Made by a program: the position numbers and the translations under genes
The notes under the pieces: model-generated
The model's input: the letters and a program-made list of their open reading frames with translations, nothing else
Databases searched by the model: none
What the model was told of the DNA's origin: nothing
Assembly: GCF_900129965.1 (NCBI RefSeq)
Contig: NZ_FQXM01000015.1
Location: 1-64,000 of the forward strand
Reading direction: 5' to 3'
Length of the DNA stretch: 64,000 bases
Origin: Clostridium grantii DSM 8605
GTDB lineage: Bacteria > Bacillota > Clostridia > Clostridiales > Clostridiaceae
Part shown: in pieces, positions 1-8,832 of the stretch
Numbering within the stretch: the stretch's first letter is position 1
Layout: each line of letters opens with the position of its first letter

Positions 1-72
1 GCATAGCTCAGCTGGGAGAGCACCTGCCTTACAAGCAGGGGGTCACAGGTTCGAGCCCTGTTGTGCCCACCA
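1..72 (+). tRNA. tRNA-Val (anticodon TAC), 5' end cut by window
   Basis: The window opens inside a tRNA. The anticodon arm (stem CCTGC/GCAGG, loop CTTACAA) gives anticodon TAC, valine. The T arm and the acceptor 3' strand TGTGCCC are followed by A and an encoded CCA ending at 72. The first four acceptor bases (expected GGGC) lie before the window. It is the first of three closely spaced tRNAs, probably co-transcribed. Confidence 0.95.
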
Positions 73-93
73 TGAAATACCTAAGTTAAATGT

Positions 94-170
94 GGCCCAG
101 TGGCTCAGTTGGTTAGAGTGCCGGCCTGTCACGCCGGAGGTCGAGGGTTCGAGTCCCTTCTGGGTCGCCA
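94..170 (+). tRNA. tRNA-Asp (anticodon GTC)
   Basis: Complete cloverleaf: acceptor GGCCCAG/CTGGGTC with one G-T pair, anticodon stem CCGGC/GCCGG with loop CTGTCAC (GTC, aspartate), T loop TTCGAGT, encoded CCA. It lies 21 bases after the Val tRNA. Confidence 0.97.
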
Positions 171-199
171 ATTTTAATTAACAATAAAATAGTATACAA

Positions 200-275
<76 letters not shown>

Positions 276-301
276 AAAAAAGAGTTATGCTCTTTTTTTT
301 T
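276..301 (+). terminator. Terminator of the tRNA cluster
   Basis: A-rich/AGAG, a five-base loop and CTCT run directly into nine T residues. This is a short intrinsic terminator immediately downstream of tRNA-Thr. Confidence 0.8.
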
Positions 302-328
302 GTTGTTTTATATAAATCAGAAAATATG

Positions 329-360
329 AAAAATCAGTAGCCTAAGGCTACTGATTTTTC
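329..360. terminator. Bidirectional terminator overlapping the end of the helicase-loader gene
   Basis: A near-perfect hairpin (AAAAATCAGTAGCC, loop TAA, complement) is flanked by A and T runs, so it can terminate on both strands. The stop codon of the minus-strand gene (348-350) lies within the right arm. Confidence 0.75.
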
Positions 361-1343
361 ATTTTATTTAAGTTTATTTTAACTCTAATATCATCATCAT
401 TATAGAAATTGAATAAAGTAAAATTACCTAATAGTCTAGAAGTTATTCTGTCAGTGTAAGTAGACATTAATTCATCTAAAGAGAAGTTTGTATTAACCAA
501 CATTTTTTTATTTGTTAGTAGCTTAGTATTTAAAAGATTAAAGAGCTCTGTAATAGAAAAATTACTCATTTGTTCTGTACCTAAATCATCAATAATAAGA
601 AGATCACAATTTAAAATTAAATTTTCTAGATTAGGAGTATTGTTAAAACGAATTTCTCTAAGATCTTTAAACAAATTTTCAGCTGTTCTATATAATACAA
701 AGAAACCTTTGTTTAACAGTTCTTTTGCAATACAATGAGTTAAAAAGGTTTTACCAGTACCAGGTTCCCCATAGAAGAACAAATTATCACTTTTAGAATT
801 AAAAGTTTCAATATAGTATAAAGCTTTTGCAGAGATATCCTCCATGTTTTTCCTTGGAGTAAGGGGTTTGTCATTAACTTTTCTATTTGAAAAAACAGAA
901 TAATTAAATGTATTAAAATTTTCTCTAAGCAAAACATTATTAAGGTCAGAGTTTTTATAATAAAGAGTAACTAATTTTTTCTTATAACACTGACATTTTT
1001 TAGTTCCAATAAATCCTGTATCATTGCATTTGTTACATTCGAATTTTTCTTCTAAGTAATCAATAGGGTATCCATTTTCTACAAGAAGTTCTGATTTTTT
1101 AATTTTTAAGTCTGTTATTGATTCTTTTATTTCATCTAAATAAGAATCTCTATTCTCAATATTATTAATAACACTTAAGGTTATTTTTACACATAGTTTT
1201 CCTATTTCTCTTTGTATATCTAATACTTCAGGTAATTTTTCCGCTAGTTCTTTTTTTCTACTTCTTAATTCTTCAGAATTTTTACTACGAATTTTTTCGT
1301 ATATATCTAAAATTTGGGTTTGGTATCCTTTAATCATTTTCAT
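348..1343 (-). CDS. DnaC/DnaI-like replicative helicase loader (AAA+ ATPase)
   Basis: Likely loads the replicative helicase on DNA during initiation or restart. Seen in the 331 residues: a helical N-terminus, a four-Cys cluster at C103, C106, C117 and C119 that probably binds zinc, as in the N-terminal domain of DnaI, then an AAA+ core with Walker A GEPGTGKT (192-199) and Walker B IIDD (250-253). The second Met (1337) has the better distance to the GGATGGG ribosome site, so two residues may be surplus. It overlaps the upstream DnaD-like gene by 14 bases, indicating translational coupling. IstB-type transposition ATPases share this fold, but the zinc cluster and the DnaD partner favour the loader role. 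Confidence 0.85.
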   Translation of the reverse strand: MKMIKGYQTQILDIYEKIRSKNSEELRSRKKELAEKLPEVLDIQREIGKLCVKITLSVINNIENRDSYLDEIKESITDLKIKKSELLVENGYPIDYLEEKFECNKCNDTGFIGTKKCQCYKKKLVTLYYKNSDLNNVLLRENFNTFNYSVFSNRKVNDKPLTPRKNMEDISAKALYYIETFNSKSDNLFFYGEPGTGKTFLTHCIAKELLNKGFFVLYRTAENLFKDLREIRFNNTPNLENLILNCDLLIIDDLGTEQMSNFSITELFNLLNTKLLTNKKMLVNTNFSLDELMSTYTDRITSRLLGNFTLFNFYNDDDIRVKINLNKMKNQ

Positions 1344-2334
1344 CCCATCCTAATAAAGTTTTTTCAATCTTATCTAAATCGTATGAACGTTGTTTTCTAT
1401 TACTAAATGTATCTGGTTTGCTATTTGAAGAATATTTATTTTTGTTTGGAACGTACTTTGGTTTTTGTCTATCTTTCATATCTACATCTTCAATAGTACG
1501 TATATTTTCTTTATACCAACTATTAAGAATACCATCAATATACTTAAATTCAGCTTTATTTAGTCTTTCAAAACAAATATCGCAAGCTTTATAAATAACA
1601 TCTAATGGAAAATTGTATGTATTAAGCCATTTGATAAGCATATCCTCCTGTGGTTTCATAACCTCAGATGAATTAAATCCTAAGTATTTTAGAATCTTTC
1701 TAATTTTGATCCAAACATCCTCTCTTTTTTTTATAAAGCTTTGAGCTTCATCAATATCTTTAATTTTTGCATCATGCCAAGCAATAGCTACTGTTTCAAT
1801 ATAACGATAATCGCTTTTACCCTTAGATGTGCAATATTGAATTAATAGTAAAATCATTTCAGGAGAAAAGGAGTATTCTTTTTGCCAATTTAGATACATG
1901 TGTATTTCCTTATTAGATAAAGTTCTTCCTAAAAGTTTTTCTATATCTTGCATCATATCTTGAATTGAGGTATTACTTAATTCCTGTAATATATTAATAC
2001 TAGCATTGGTTAAATCAACCTGATCATTTTGAGAAATATTATATAAATCTAAAAATTCAATGGCATAATTTCCAGGGGTAGCTAACCCTTTGAAATCTAC
2101 AACCCCTTCAGTATTCCAATAGGTCCAAGCTTTTAAAATATCAGATTCAAGTAGATTAAGTAAAGTGGACATTTCGGAGGCACTGATACCAATTTCGCCA
2201 GACAAGCAATGACGAAGACCTAGCAAATAGACTTTTACATATTCGCCTGGAGCAGAGATCATATATTTATCAATAAAAACATTACTTACAGAAGTATATT
2301 GGTTAATTTTATTTTTTAACATGAAAGTGTTCAT
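1330..2334 (-). CDS. DnaD-domain replication initiation protein
   Basis: 334 residues related to the DnaD/DnaB primosome family, which remodels DNA at origins and hands it to the helicase loader. The N-terminal part looks like the winged-helix region (about 1-110). Residues about 130-290 contain two DnaB_2-type repeats, recognisable by their conserved W..Y/F pattern (for example MLIKWLNTYNFPLDVIYKA). The C-terminal 45 residues are basic and Asn-rich, probably disordered. The start is supported by AAAGGTGAT seven bases upstream. First gene of a two-gene operon with the helicase loader. Family is clear; the exact role (dnaD versus dnaB-like) is not. Confidence 0.8.
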   Translation of the reverse strand: MNTFMLKNKINQYTSVSNVFIDKYMISAPGEYVKVYLLGLRHCLSGEIGISASEMSTLLNLLESDILKAWTYWNTEGVVDFKGLATPGNYAIEFLDLYNISQNDQVDLTNASINILQELSNTSIQDMMQDIEKLLGRTLSNKEIHMYLNWQKEYSFSPEMILLLIQYCTSKGKSDYRYIETVAIAWHDAKIKDIDEAQSFIKKREDVWIKIRKILKYLGFNSSEVMKPQEDMLIKWLNTYNFPLDVIYKACDICFERLNKAEFKYIDGILNSWYKENIRTIEDVDMKDRQKPKYVPNKNKYSSNSKPDTFSNRKQRSYDLDKIEKTLLGWDEND

Positions 2335-2492
2335 GCTACATCACCTTTCTAATTTTAAAATATGTATTTTGCTTATAAATATAATATTGCCATGTTATTC
2401 AATTATATCAGAATAAATAATAATTCTCAATTTGGGCATATTTATTATAAAAAACAGAAATATTAATATTGTTTGAACATAGTTTAAAATTA

Positions 2493-2521
2493 TTGACACT
2501 TAGGATTATATAAGATATACT
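2493..2521 (+). promoter_or_regulatory. Sigma-A promoter of the fatty-acid operon
   Basis: TTGACA at 2493-2498, a 17-base spacer, and TATACT at 2516-2521: close to consensus. The predicted start of transcription is near 2528, about 47 bases before the first start codon. Confidence 0.85.
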
Positions 2522-2549
2522 TTGATTATCAAAATATTTGAAAGTCAAA
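2521..2549 (+). promoter_or_regulatory. Tandem FabT-like operator palindromes
   Basis: Two TTTGA-n3-TCAAA palindromes, TTTGATTATCAAA (2521-2533) and TTTGAAAGTCAAA (2537-2549), are spaced 16 bases start to start. They overlap the last base of the -10 box and the predicted transcription start. The pattern resembles the palindromes known for streptococcal and lactococcal FabT, and the next gene is a MarR-family protein. Autorepression of the operon is the natural inference. Confidence 0.75.
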
Positions 2550-2574
2550 ACAATATTGGTCGGGAAGTGATGCA

Positions 2575-3030
2575 ATGGAAGATTCTATAAATAAGGTATT
2601 AAATCAATTATTAGTGGTAACATTTAATGATATATTGCAAATAGAACAATCAGCCATAAAAGAAGGTATGCTAAAAGATTTATCAGTAACAGAGATACAT
2701 ACCATTGATGCTATTGGAATGTATATTCCTAGAACTATGTCAGAAGTGGCTGCAGATTTAAATATTACAGTTGGCACACTTACCACGGCCATTGCTAATG
2801 TAGTTAAAAAAGGATATGTAGAAAGAAGTAAGGATGATAGCGATAGAAGAATTGTAAAAATTGGACTTACTAAAAAAGGTAAGTTAGCATTTAGAGTTCA
2901 TGATAAATTTCATTTAAATATGATAAAAGAAACAATAGAGGGATTATCAGAAGAAGAGGAAAGAGTCTTAGCAAATGCGCTGTATAAACTAAATGACTTT
3001 TTTAAATCTAAATATAATTTAAAAAAATAA
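2575..3030 (+). CDS. fabT: FabT-like MarR-family repressor of fatty-acid synthesis
   Basis: 151-residue MarR-type winged-helix protein. The recognition region is around residues 54-85 (SEVAADLNITVGTLTTAI) and the basic wing contains KDDSDRRIVKIGLT. In Gram-positive fab clusters this position is held by FabT, which represses the operon in response to acyl-ACP. The tandem palindromes over its promoter fit autoregulation. The ribosome site is weak (GGAAGTGA), unlike the rest of the operon, which would keep repressor levels low. The symbol rests on synteny and operator pattern, not on a family-specific motif. Confidence 0.8.
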   Translation: MEDSINKVLNQLLVVTFNDILQIEQSAIKEGMLKDLSVTEIHTIDAIGMYIPRTMSEVAADLNITVGTLTTAIANVVKKGYVERSKDDSDRRIVKIGLTKKGKLAFRVHDKFHLNMIKETIEGLSEEEERVLANALYKLNDFFKSKYNLKK

Positions 3031-3045
3031 AAAAGGAATGAGAGT

Positions 3046-4023
3046 ATGTACAATGTTCAGATAATAGGAACGGGTAGTTATGCACCTGGTAATATAGTAA
3101 GCAATGATTTTCTTGCTACTTTTATGGACACAAATGATGAATGGATAAGCGGAAGAACAGGTATAAAAGAGCGAAGAATAAGTATAGATGAAAATACTTC
3201 AGACTTGGCTATAAAAGCTTCTATTAAAGCCATAGAAGAAGCGAAAATCAACCCGCAGGATATTGATTTAATTATTGTAGCTACAGCTACTCCCGATTAT
3301 TTTTTTCCTTCAACAGCTTGCATAGTACAAAAAAAAATAGGTGCAAAAAATGCTACTTGTTTTGATTTGAGTGCAGCTTGTACTGGTTTTGTATATGGAT
3401 TAAACGTGGCAACACAATTTATAAAATCAGGACAAAGTAAGACTGTATTATTAATTGGAGCAGAAACTATATCCAAATCCCTTAACTGGCAAGATAGAAA
3501 AACTTGTGTTTTATTTGGAGATGGAGCAGGAGCAGCTGTATTAACTAGAGGTGAAGAGGGAATAATATCTATTTATACAGGTTCAGATGGAGATGGTGCA
3601 GAATTTTTAGAGTATGCAGCACCACAACTAAGGAACATTTTCACAAATAACAGTGAGGAATCAAATAATTATTTAAAAATGCAAGGTGGAGAAGTATTTA
3701 AATTTGCTGTAAAAATTATTATTCAATGTATAGAAAAAGTGTTAGAAGAGTCAAATTATGGTATTGAAGAAATAAAGTACATAGTACCCCATCAAGCAAA
3801 TATAAAAATAATCGAATCTTCAGCTAAAAAGCTTGGTATAGATAAAGAAAAGTTTTTTATGAATATTGCTGAGTATGGTAATACATCGGCAGCAAGTATT
3901 CCATTAGCCTTAGATCAAATGAACAAACAAGGATTATTACAAGATGGGGATAAAATTATAACAGTAGGTTTTGGCGGAGGCCTAACTTATGGAGCAGCAT
4001 TAATAGAGTGGAAAAATAATTAA
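3046..4023 (+). CDS. fabH: Beta-ketoacyl-ACP synthase III
   Basis: Condenses acetyl-CoA (or another short acyl-CoA) with malonyl-ACP to start fatty-acid chains. 325 residues, usual length. The catalytic triad is visible: C112 (SAACTGF), H249 (VPHQAN) and N279 (EYGNTSAAS). The C-terminal GFGGGLTYGA motif is typical of the family. It lies 15 bases after fabT, and with acpP it forms the start of the biosynthetic part of the operon. Confidence 0.96.
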   Translation: MYNVQIIGTGSYAPGNIVSNDFLATFMDTNDEWISGRTGIKERRISIDENTSDLAIKASIKAIEEAKINPQDIDLIIVATATPDYFFPSTACIVQKKIGAKNATCFDLSAACTGFVYGLNVATQFIKSGQSKTVLLIGAETISKSLNWQDRKTCVLFGDGAGAAVLTRGEEGIISIYTGSDGDGAEFLEYAAPQLRNIFTNNSEESNNYLKMQGGEVFKFAVKIIIQCIEKVLEESNYGIEEIKYIVPHQANIKIIESSAKKLGIDKEKFFMNIAEYGNTSAASIPLALDQMNKQGLLQDGDKIITVGFGGGLTYGAALIEWKNN

Positions 4024-4053
4024 AATATAAAACAAAAAAATGGAGGTATTATT

Positions 4054-4287
4054 ATGATATTTGAAAGATTAAAAAAGGTAGTTGCAGAGCAGATTGATAT
4101 GGACGTAGAAGAGATAAAATTAGAGTCTACATTTAGTGAAGACTTAGGAATTGATTCATTAGATATTTTTGAAATAGTAATGGAGTTAGAAGAAGAATTT
4201 AAAATTGAAATTCCAACAGAAGATTTAGAAGGAATGGATAAAATTGAAGATTTAGTAGTTTATGTTAATGGTAAATTAAATCAATAA
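4054..4287 (+). CDS. acpP: Acyl carrier protein
   Basis: 77-residue acidic four-helix protein that carries acyl chains on a phosphopantetheine arm. The attachment serine is S35 in the DLGIDSLD motif. Strong ribosome site (TGGAGGT) upstream. An 80-base gap with a possible weak hairpin separates it from the fabK start; the other gaps in this operon are shorter. Confidence 0.96.
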   Translation: MIFERLKKVVAEQIDMDVEEIKLESTFSEDLGIDSLDIFEIVMELEEEFKIEIPTEDLEGMDKIEDLVVYVNGKLNQ

Positions 4288-4319
4288 AAAAATCTTAGTG
4301 AAAACTAAATAAAACAAAA

Positions 4320-4354
4320 TATGAGACTGTGGGATTCCTTCAGTCTTGTTTTCT
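4320..4354 (+). terminator. Possible weak attenuating hairpin between acpP and fabK
   Basis: AGACTG (4324-4329) can pair with CAGTCT (4341-4346) across an 11-base loop, and the right arm is followed by TGTTTTCT. The stem is only six pairs, so termination would be partial at best. It could let ACP mRNA exceed that of downstream enzymes; this is inference. Confidence 0.3.
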
Positions 4355-4367
4355 AGGGGTGGAGATT

Positions 4368-5303
4368 ATGAACGAATTATTTCTAAAATTAGGAGCGACT
4401 TATCCAATTATTCAGGGTGGAATGGCTTGGATAGCAGAAAGTTCTCTTGCAGCTTCAGTTTCTAATGCAGGGGGTATTGGTTTAATTGCAGCAGCTAATG
4501 CACCAGTGGATTATATTAGAGAAGAAATAAGAAAAGCAAAAAAGCTTACGAATAAAACTTTTGGCGTAAATATAATGCTTTTAAGTGAAAATGCAGATGA
4601 AATAGCAAAAATGGTATGTGAAGAAGGTATAAAAGTTGTAACAACAGGAGCAGGCAATCCCGGGAAATATATGCCTATGTGGAAAGAACATGGTATAACA
4701 GTTATACCTGTAGTGGCATCAGTTGGATTAGCCAAAAGAATGGAAAAAGCAGGTGCAGATGCAATTATTGCAGAAGGCGGAGAGGCAGGAGGGCATATTG
4801 GAGAATTAACAACTATGGCTTTATTGCCACAAGTTGTTGATGCTGTAAGTATACCTGTTATTGGTGCTGGTGGAATAGGTGATGGAAGAGGAGTAGCAGC
4901 AGCTTTTATGTTAGGAGCTAGTGGAGTGCAAGTAGGAACTAGATTTCTAGTAGCAGAAGAATGTATAGTTCATGAGAATTATAAAGCAAAAGTTTTAAAA
5001 GCAAAGGATATTGATACCGTTGCTACGGGAAGGTCTACAGGTCATCCTGTTAGAGTTATTAGAAATAGATTAACAAGACAATTTAAAGAATTGGAGAAGA
5101 ATGGTGCATCTCCAGAAGAATTAGAAAAACTTGGAGCAGGAACTTTACCTAGAGCAGCAAGAGATGGAGATGTAGATTTTGGATCCGTTATGGCGGGACA
5201 GATAGCAGGAATGATATGTAAAGAACAATGTTCTAAAGAAATTATAGAAGAAATGTTTACAGAAGCAGAGGCAATTATAAATAGAATTAATAAATTATTT
5301 TAG
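4368..5303 (+). CDS. fabK: Enoyl-ACP reductase II (FMN-dependent)
   Basis: Performs the final reduction of each elongation cycle using an FMN-containing TIM barrel, the alternative to FabI. 311 residues from the ATG at 4368, which follows GGGGTGGAG. An upstream in-frame GTG at 4329 lacks a ribosome site and was not used. Family motifs seen: IIQGGMAWI near the N-terminus, GGEAGGHIG (about residue 140, active-site His), and the phosphate-binding GAGGIGDGRG. FabK would make the organism insensitive to triclosan-type FabI inhibitors if no FabI exists elsewhere. Confidence 0.95.
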   Translation: MNELFLKLGATYPIIQGGMAWIAESSLAASVSNAGGIGLIAAANAPVDYIREEIRKAKKLTNKTFGVNIMLLSENADEIAKMVCEEGIKVVTTGAGNPGKYMPMWKEHGITVIPVVASVGLAKRMEKAGADAIIAEGGEAGGHIGELTTMALLPQVVDAVSIPVIGAGGIGDGRGVAAAFMLGASGVQVGTRFLVAEECIVHENYKAKVLKAKDIDTVATGRSTGHPVRVIRNRLTRQFKELEKNGASPEELEKLGAGTLPRAARDGDVDFGSVMAGQIAGMICKEQCSKEIIEEMFTEAEAIINRINKLF

Positions 5304-5330
5304 TGTAGAATTGTTCAATTGGAGGTTACT

Positions 5331-6266
5331 ATGGGAAAGATAGGTTTGATTTTTGCAGGTCAGGGAGCACAATATGTTGGAATGGGTAAAGATTTATTTG
5401 AGAATATTCCAGCTTCTAAAGAAATATTTAATATCGCAGATAGAGAGCTTGGATATGCGATTAGTGAAATATGTTTTAATGGAAGTGAAGAGGATATTAA
5501 TAAAACAGAAAACACTCAACCGGCTGTGTTAACAGTAAGTATAGCAGCTTTAAAAGCTTTAGAAGAAAAGGGAATAAAAGCTGATATGGTTGCAGGACTC
5601 AGTTTAGGAGAATATTCAGCCTTAGTTTGTAGCAATGCAATTGAATTTGAAGATGCAGTTAAATTGGTAAGAAAACGAGGTAAATTCATGCAAGAAGCAG
5701 TTCCTCAAGGAGTAGGTGGTATGGCTGCTATCTTGGGTTTAGATAGAAATAAAATTGCTCAGGCTTGTGAGGAATCCAGTGAAAAAGGTGTTGTTTCAAT
5801 AGCTAATTATAATTGCCCAGGGCAAATAGTTATTGCAGGAGAAAAAGATGCTTTAAAATTGGCTTGTAAGAAAGCAGAAGAATTAGGCGCAAAGAGAGTT
5901 ATAGAATTATCGGTTAGTGGTCCATTTCATACAAAATTATTAAAGCCAGCAGCTGATAAATTGTTTGAAGAGTTAAAGAATATTCAATTAAAAGAGATTA
6001 TAATACCTGTTATAACAAATGTTACAGCAGATTACATAGGAAAAAAAGAGGATGTGAAAAATCTTCTTAAAGAACAAGTTATGAGTTCAGTTTTTTGGGA
6101 AGATACAATAAATAAAATGTTGGAAGATGGAGTGGACACATTTATTGAAGTAGGTCCAGGTAAAGCTTTAAGCGGTTTTGTAAAAAAAATAAATAGAAAA
6201 GTTAAAATATATAACGTAGAAGATATAAATTCGCTAAATAAAACAATAGAAGGCTTAAAAGCTTAA
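5331..6266 (+). CDS. fabD: Malonyl-CoA:ACP transacylase
   Basis: Moves malonyl groups from CoA to ACP. 311 residues from the ATG at 5331, preceded by GGAGGT at the ideal distance; an in-frame TTG at 5319 is not credible. Seen: FAGQGAQ near the N-terminus, nucleophile S91 in GLSLGEYSA (Leu replaces the usual His before the Ser), H200 in SGPFHT. It lies 27 bases after fabK. Confidence 0.95.
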   Translation: MGKIGLIFAGQGAQYVGMGKDLFENIPASKEIFNIADRELGYAISEICFNGSEEDINKTENTQPAVLTVSIAALKALEEKGIKADMVAGLSLGEYSALVCSNAIEFEDAVKLVRKRGKFMQEAVPQGVGGMAAILGLDRNKIAQACEESSEKGVVSIANYNCPGQIVIAGEKDALKLACKKAEELGAKRVIELSVSGPFHTKLLKPAADKLFEELKNIQLKEIIIPVITNVTADYIGKKEDVKNLLKEQVMSSVFWEDTINKMLEDGVDTFIEVGPGKALSGFVKKINRKVKIYNVEDINSLNKTIEGLKA

Positions 6267-6299
6267 AGTAAGAAAATACATGATTATTGGAGGAAACTT

Positions 6300-7040
6300 A
6301 TGTTAAATGGGAAAACGGCCATTGTAACAGGGGCAGGAAGAGGTATTGGAAAGGCAATTGCATTAAAATTAGCAAATGAAGGTGCAAATGTTGTGATAAA
6401 TTATAGAAGCAGTAAGGAAGCTGCTATGGATTTAGTAAAGGAAATAGAAAGTATAGGATCTAAAGCTATAGCGGTTAAAGCTGATATTAGTAAATTTGAA
6501 GAAGCAGAAAGTTTAATTTTAAAAGCTAAAGAAGTTTTTGGCACAATAGATATATTAGTTAATAATGCAGGGATAACTAAAGATGGCTTATTAATGAGAA
6601 TGAGTGAAGATGACTTTGGGAGTGTTATTGACACTAATTTAAAAGGCGTTTTCAATTGTATAAGGCATTCAGTTCCTTTGATGATGAAACAAAGAAGTGG
6701 GAAAATAATTAATATTACTTCAGTAGTTGGTTTAATGGGAAATGCAGGTCAAGCAAATTACTCAGCAGCAAAAGCAGGAATAATTGGGTTAACGAAGTCA
6801 ACTGCTAAAGAAATAGGTTCTAGAGGAATAACAGTTAATGCCATTGCTCCTGGTTTTATAGATACAGACATGACTTCTGTTTTATCAGATAAAGTAAAAG
6901 ATACTATTAAAAATGGAATAGTGCTTAAAAAGTTAGGTAAACCTGAAAATATAGCAGATGCAGTTTACTTTTTAGCATCTAGTATGGGTGATTATATTAC
7001 AGGTCAAGTAATCAGTGTAGATGGCGGTATGGCATTCTAA
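6300..7040 (+). CDS. fabG: 3-oxoacyl-ACP reductase
   Basis: NADPH-dependent reduction of beta-ketoacyl-ACP. 246-residue short-chain dehydrogenase with the nucleotide motif TGAGRGIGKA (10-19), NNAG (88-91) and catalytic S141, Y154 and K158 (YSAAK). Strong GGAGGAAAC ribosome site. The C-terminal ITGQVISVDGGMAF is typical of FabG. Confidence 0.96.
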   Translation: MLNGKTAIVTGAGRGIGKAIALKLANEGANVVINYRSSKEAAMDLVKEIESIGSKAIAVKADISKFEEAESLILKAKEVFGTIDILVNNAGITKDGLLMRMSEDDFGSVIDTNLKGVFNCIRHSVPLMMKQRSGKIINITSVVGLMGNAGQANYSAAKAGIIGLTKSTAKEIGSRGITVNAIAPGFIDTDMTSVLSDKVKDTIKNGIVLKKLGKPENIADAVYFLASSMGDYITGQVISVDGGMAF

Positions 7041-7051
7041 GGAGGATAATT

Positions 7052-8293
7052 ATGAAAAATAGAGTAGTAATAACAGGAATGGGAGCAGTGACTCCTATAG
7101 GAAATGATACAGTTAGCTTTTGGAATAGCATAAAAGAAGGAAAATGTGGAGTTGGAAATATAACTGCTTTTGATGCTTCAGAATACAAAGTATCTTTGGC
7201 TGCAGAAGTTAAAGATTTTAAATATGATGGATTTATAGATAAAAAAGAAGCAAAAAGAATGGATAAGTTTTGTCAGTTTGCTATGGTAGCTGCTGGCGAA
7301 GCAATGAAAGATTCAGGCATTGATTTAGAGAAAATTGATACAGAGAGATTTGGAGTTATCGTTGGATCAGGTATAGGTGGAATTGGAACTATTGAAGAGC
7401 AGCATGAAAAACTTACAACTAAAGGCCCAAATAGAGTGTCCCCATTCTTAATTCCTATGATAATTGGAAATATGGCTGCAGGTAATATAGCTATAAAATT
7501 TGGTGCAAAAGGAATTTGTACATCTATAGTAACTGCTTGTGCTACTGGAACTCATTCTATAGGAGATGCTTTCCATAAGATTCGTCTTGGAGAAGCAGAT
7601 ATAATATTATCTGGTGGAGCGGAGGCTTCAATTACTCCTTTATCTATAGCCGGATTTGCATCACTAACAGCATTAAGTAATAGTGAAGACCCTTTAAGAG
7701 CATCAATTCCATTTGACAAAGATAGAGATGGTTTTGTTATGGGAGAAGGAGCTGGAATTGTTGTTTTAGAATCTCTTGAGCATGCAAAAAAAAGGAATGC
7801 TAAAATTTATGCAGAAGTAGTTGGATATGGAGCAACCTGTGATGCGTATCATATGACATCTCCATCACCAAATGGAGAAGGTGGCGCTAGAGCTATGAAA
7901 ATTGCTATAAAAGATGCAGGTATTACTAAAAGTGATGTATCTTATATTAATGCACATGGAACAAGTACACCATATAATGATAAATTTGAAACAGCTGCAA
8001 TTAAAGCGGTTTTTGATGAGGATGCATATAAAATACCGGTAAGTTCTACAAAGTCAATGACTGGACATTTATTAGGTGCTGCTGGAGCTGTTGAAGCTAT
8101 AGTATGTGCTAAAGCATTAGAAGAAAGTTTTATACCAGCAACTTTGGGTTATAAAGAAGCTGATGAAGAATGTGATTTAGATTATGTTCCTAATGAAGGA
8201 AGAAAGGCAGAATTACAATATGCTTTATCAAATTCACTAGGTTTTGGAGGACATAACGCAACTATTATTCTAAAAAAATGGTCAGAGGTGTAG
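7052..8293 (+). CDS. fabF: Beta-ketoacyl-ACP synthase II
   Basis: Main chain-elongating condensing enzyme. 413 residues with the Cys-His-His triad C163 (TACATGTHS), H302 (NAHGTSTPYND) and H339 (MTGHLLGAAG). AAGGAGG ribosome site. Its stop codon touches the accB start, so the two are translationally linked. Confidence 0.96.
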   Translation: MKNRVVITGMGAVTPIGNDTVSFWNSIKEGKCGVGNITAFDASEYKVSLAAEVKDFKYDGFIDKKEAKRMDKFCQFAMVAAGEAMKDSGIDLEKIDTERFGVIVGSGIGGIGTIEEQHEKLTTKGPNRVSPFLIPMIIGNMAAGNIAIKFGAKGICTSIVTACATGTHSIGDAFHKIRLGEADIILSGGAEASITPLSIAGFASLTALSNSEDPLRASIPFDKDRDGFVMGEGAGIVVLESLEHAKKRNAKIYAEVVGYGATCDAYHMTSPSPNGEGGARAMKIAIKDAGITKSDVSYINAHGTSTPYNDKFETAAIKAVFDEDAYKIPVSSTKSMTGHLLGAAGAVEAIVCAKALEESFIPATLGYKEADEECDLDYVPNEGRKAELQYALSNSLGFGGHNATIILKKWSEV

Positions 8294-8296
8294 ATG

Positions 8297-8794
8297 ATGG
8301 ATTATAAAAATATAGAGCATTTAATAAAAGTAATGAGCGAGTCTAATTTGACGGAACTTGAAATTGACGGTGATGATGTAAAGATAAAAATGAAAAAAGA
8401 AAAAGAAGTTTTTAAAGAAATAAAAAACGGTATTGAACCTAAAATTAGCATAGAAGATAAAGTTGTTTATGGTAAAACTGAAGTAAAAGATAATTATAAT
8501 GATTCGAAAGCAACAGCAGTTCTTTCACAGATAACAGTTGAAAATACAGATGAGTGTGAAGAAGTAGTTTCTCCTATAGTGGGAACTTTTTATCAATCTT
8601 CCTCACCAGATGCAGAAGCATATGTTGAGGTAGGAAGTAAAGTTAAAAAAGGTGAAATTATTGCTATTATAGAAGCTATGAAACTAATGAATGAAATTGA
8701 AGCAGAGTTTGATATGGAGATAGTGGATATAATAGTTAAAAATGAAGCTATGGTTGAATACGGAGAAACTCTATTTAAAGTTAAAAGAATATAG
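8297..8794 (+). CDS. accB: Biotin carboxyl carrier protein of acetyl-CoA carboxylase
   Basis: Carries the carboxybiotin between AccC and AccAD. About 165 residues: an N-terminal helical segment, a charged linker (residues 30-90) and a C-terminal biotinyl domain with the EAMKLMNEI motif, in which the Lys (129 from this start) is biotinylated. Two adjacent ATGs at 8294 and 8297 follow GAGGTG; the second has the better spacing. The N-terminal part starts directly at the fabF stop. BirA at 26373 is the expected partner. Confidence 0.94.
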   Translation: MDYKNIEHLIKVMSESNLTELEIDGDDVKIKMKKEKEVFKEIKNGIEPKISIEDKVVYGKTEVKDNYNDSKATAVLSQITVENTDECEEVVSPIVGTFYQSSSPDAEAYVEVGSKVKKGEIIAIIEAMKLMNEIEAEFDMEIVDIIVKNEAMVEYGETLFKVKRI

Positions 8795-8832
8795 AAAAAT
8801 AAGATTATTTTTGCTATAGGGAGGAAAATTAG

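Noticed and set aside
740..937. 65-residue open frame inside the helicase-loader gene
   Set aside because: Lies within a well-supported gene in another frame, has no ribosome site and no recognisable protein features.
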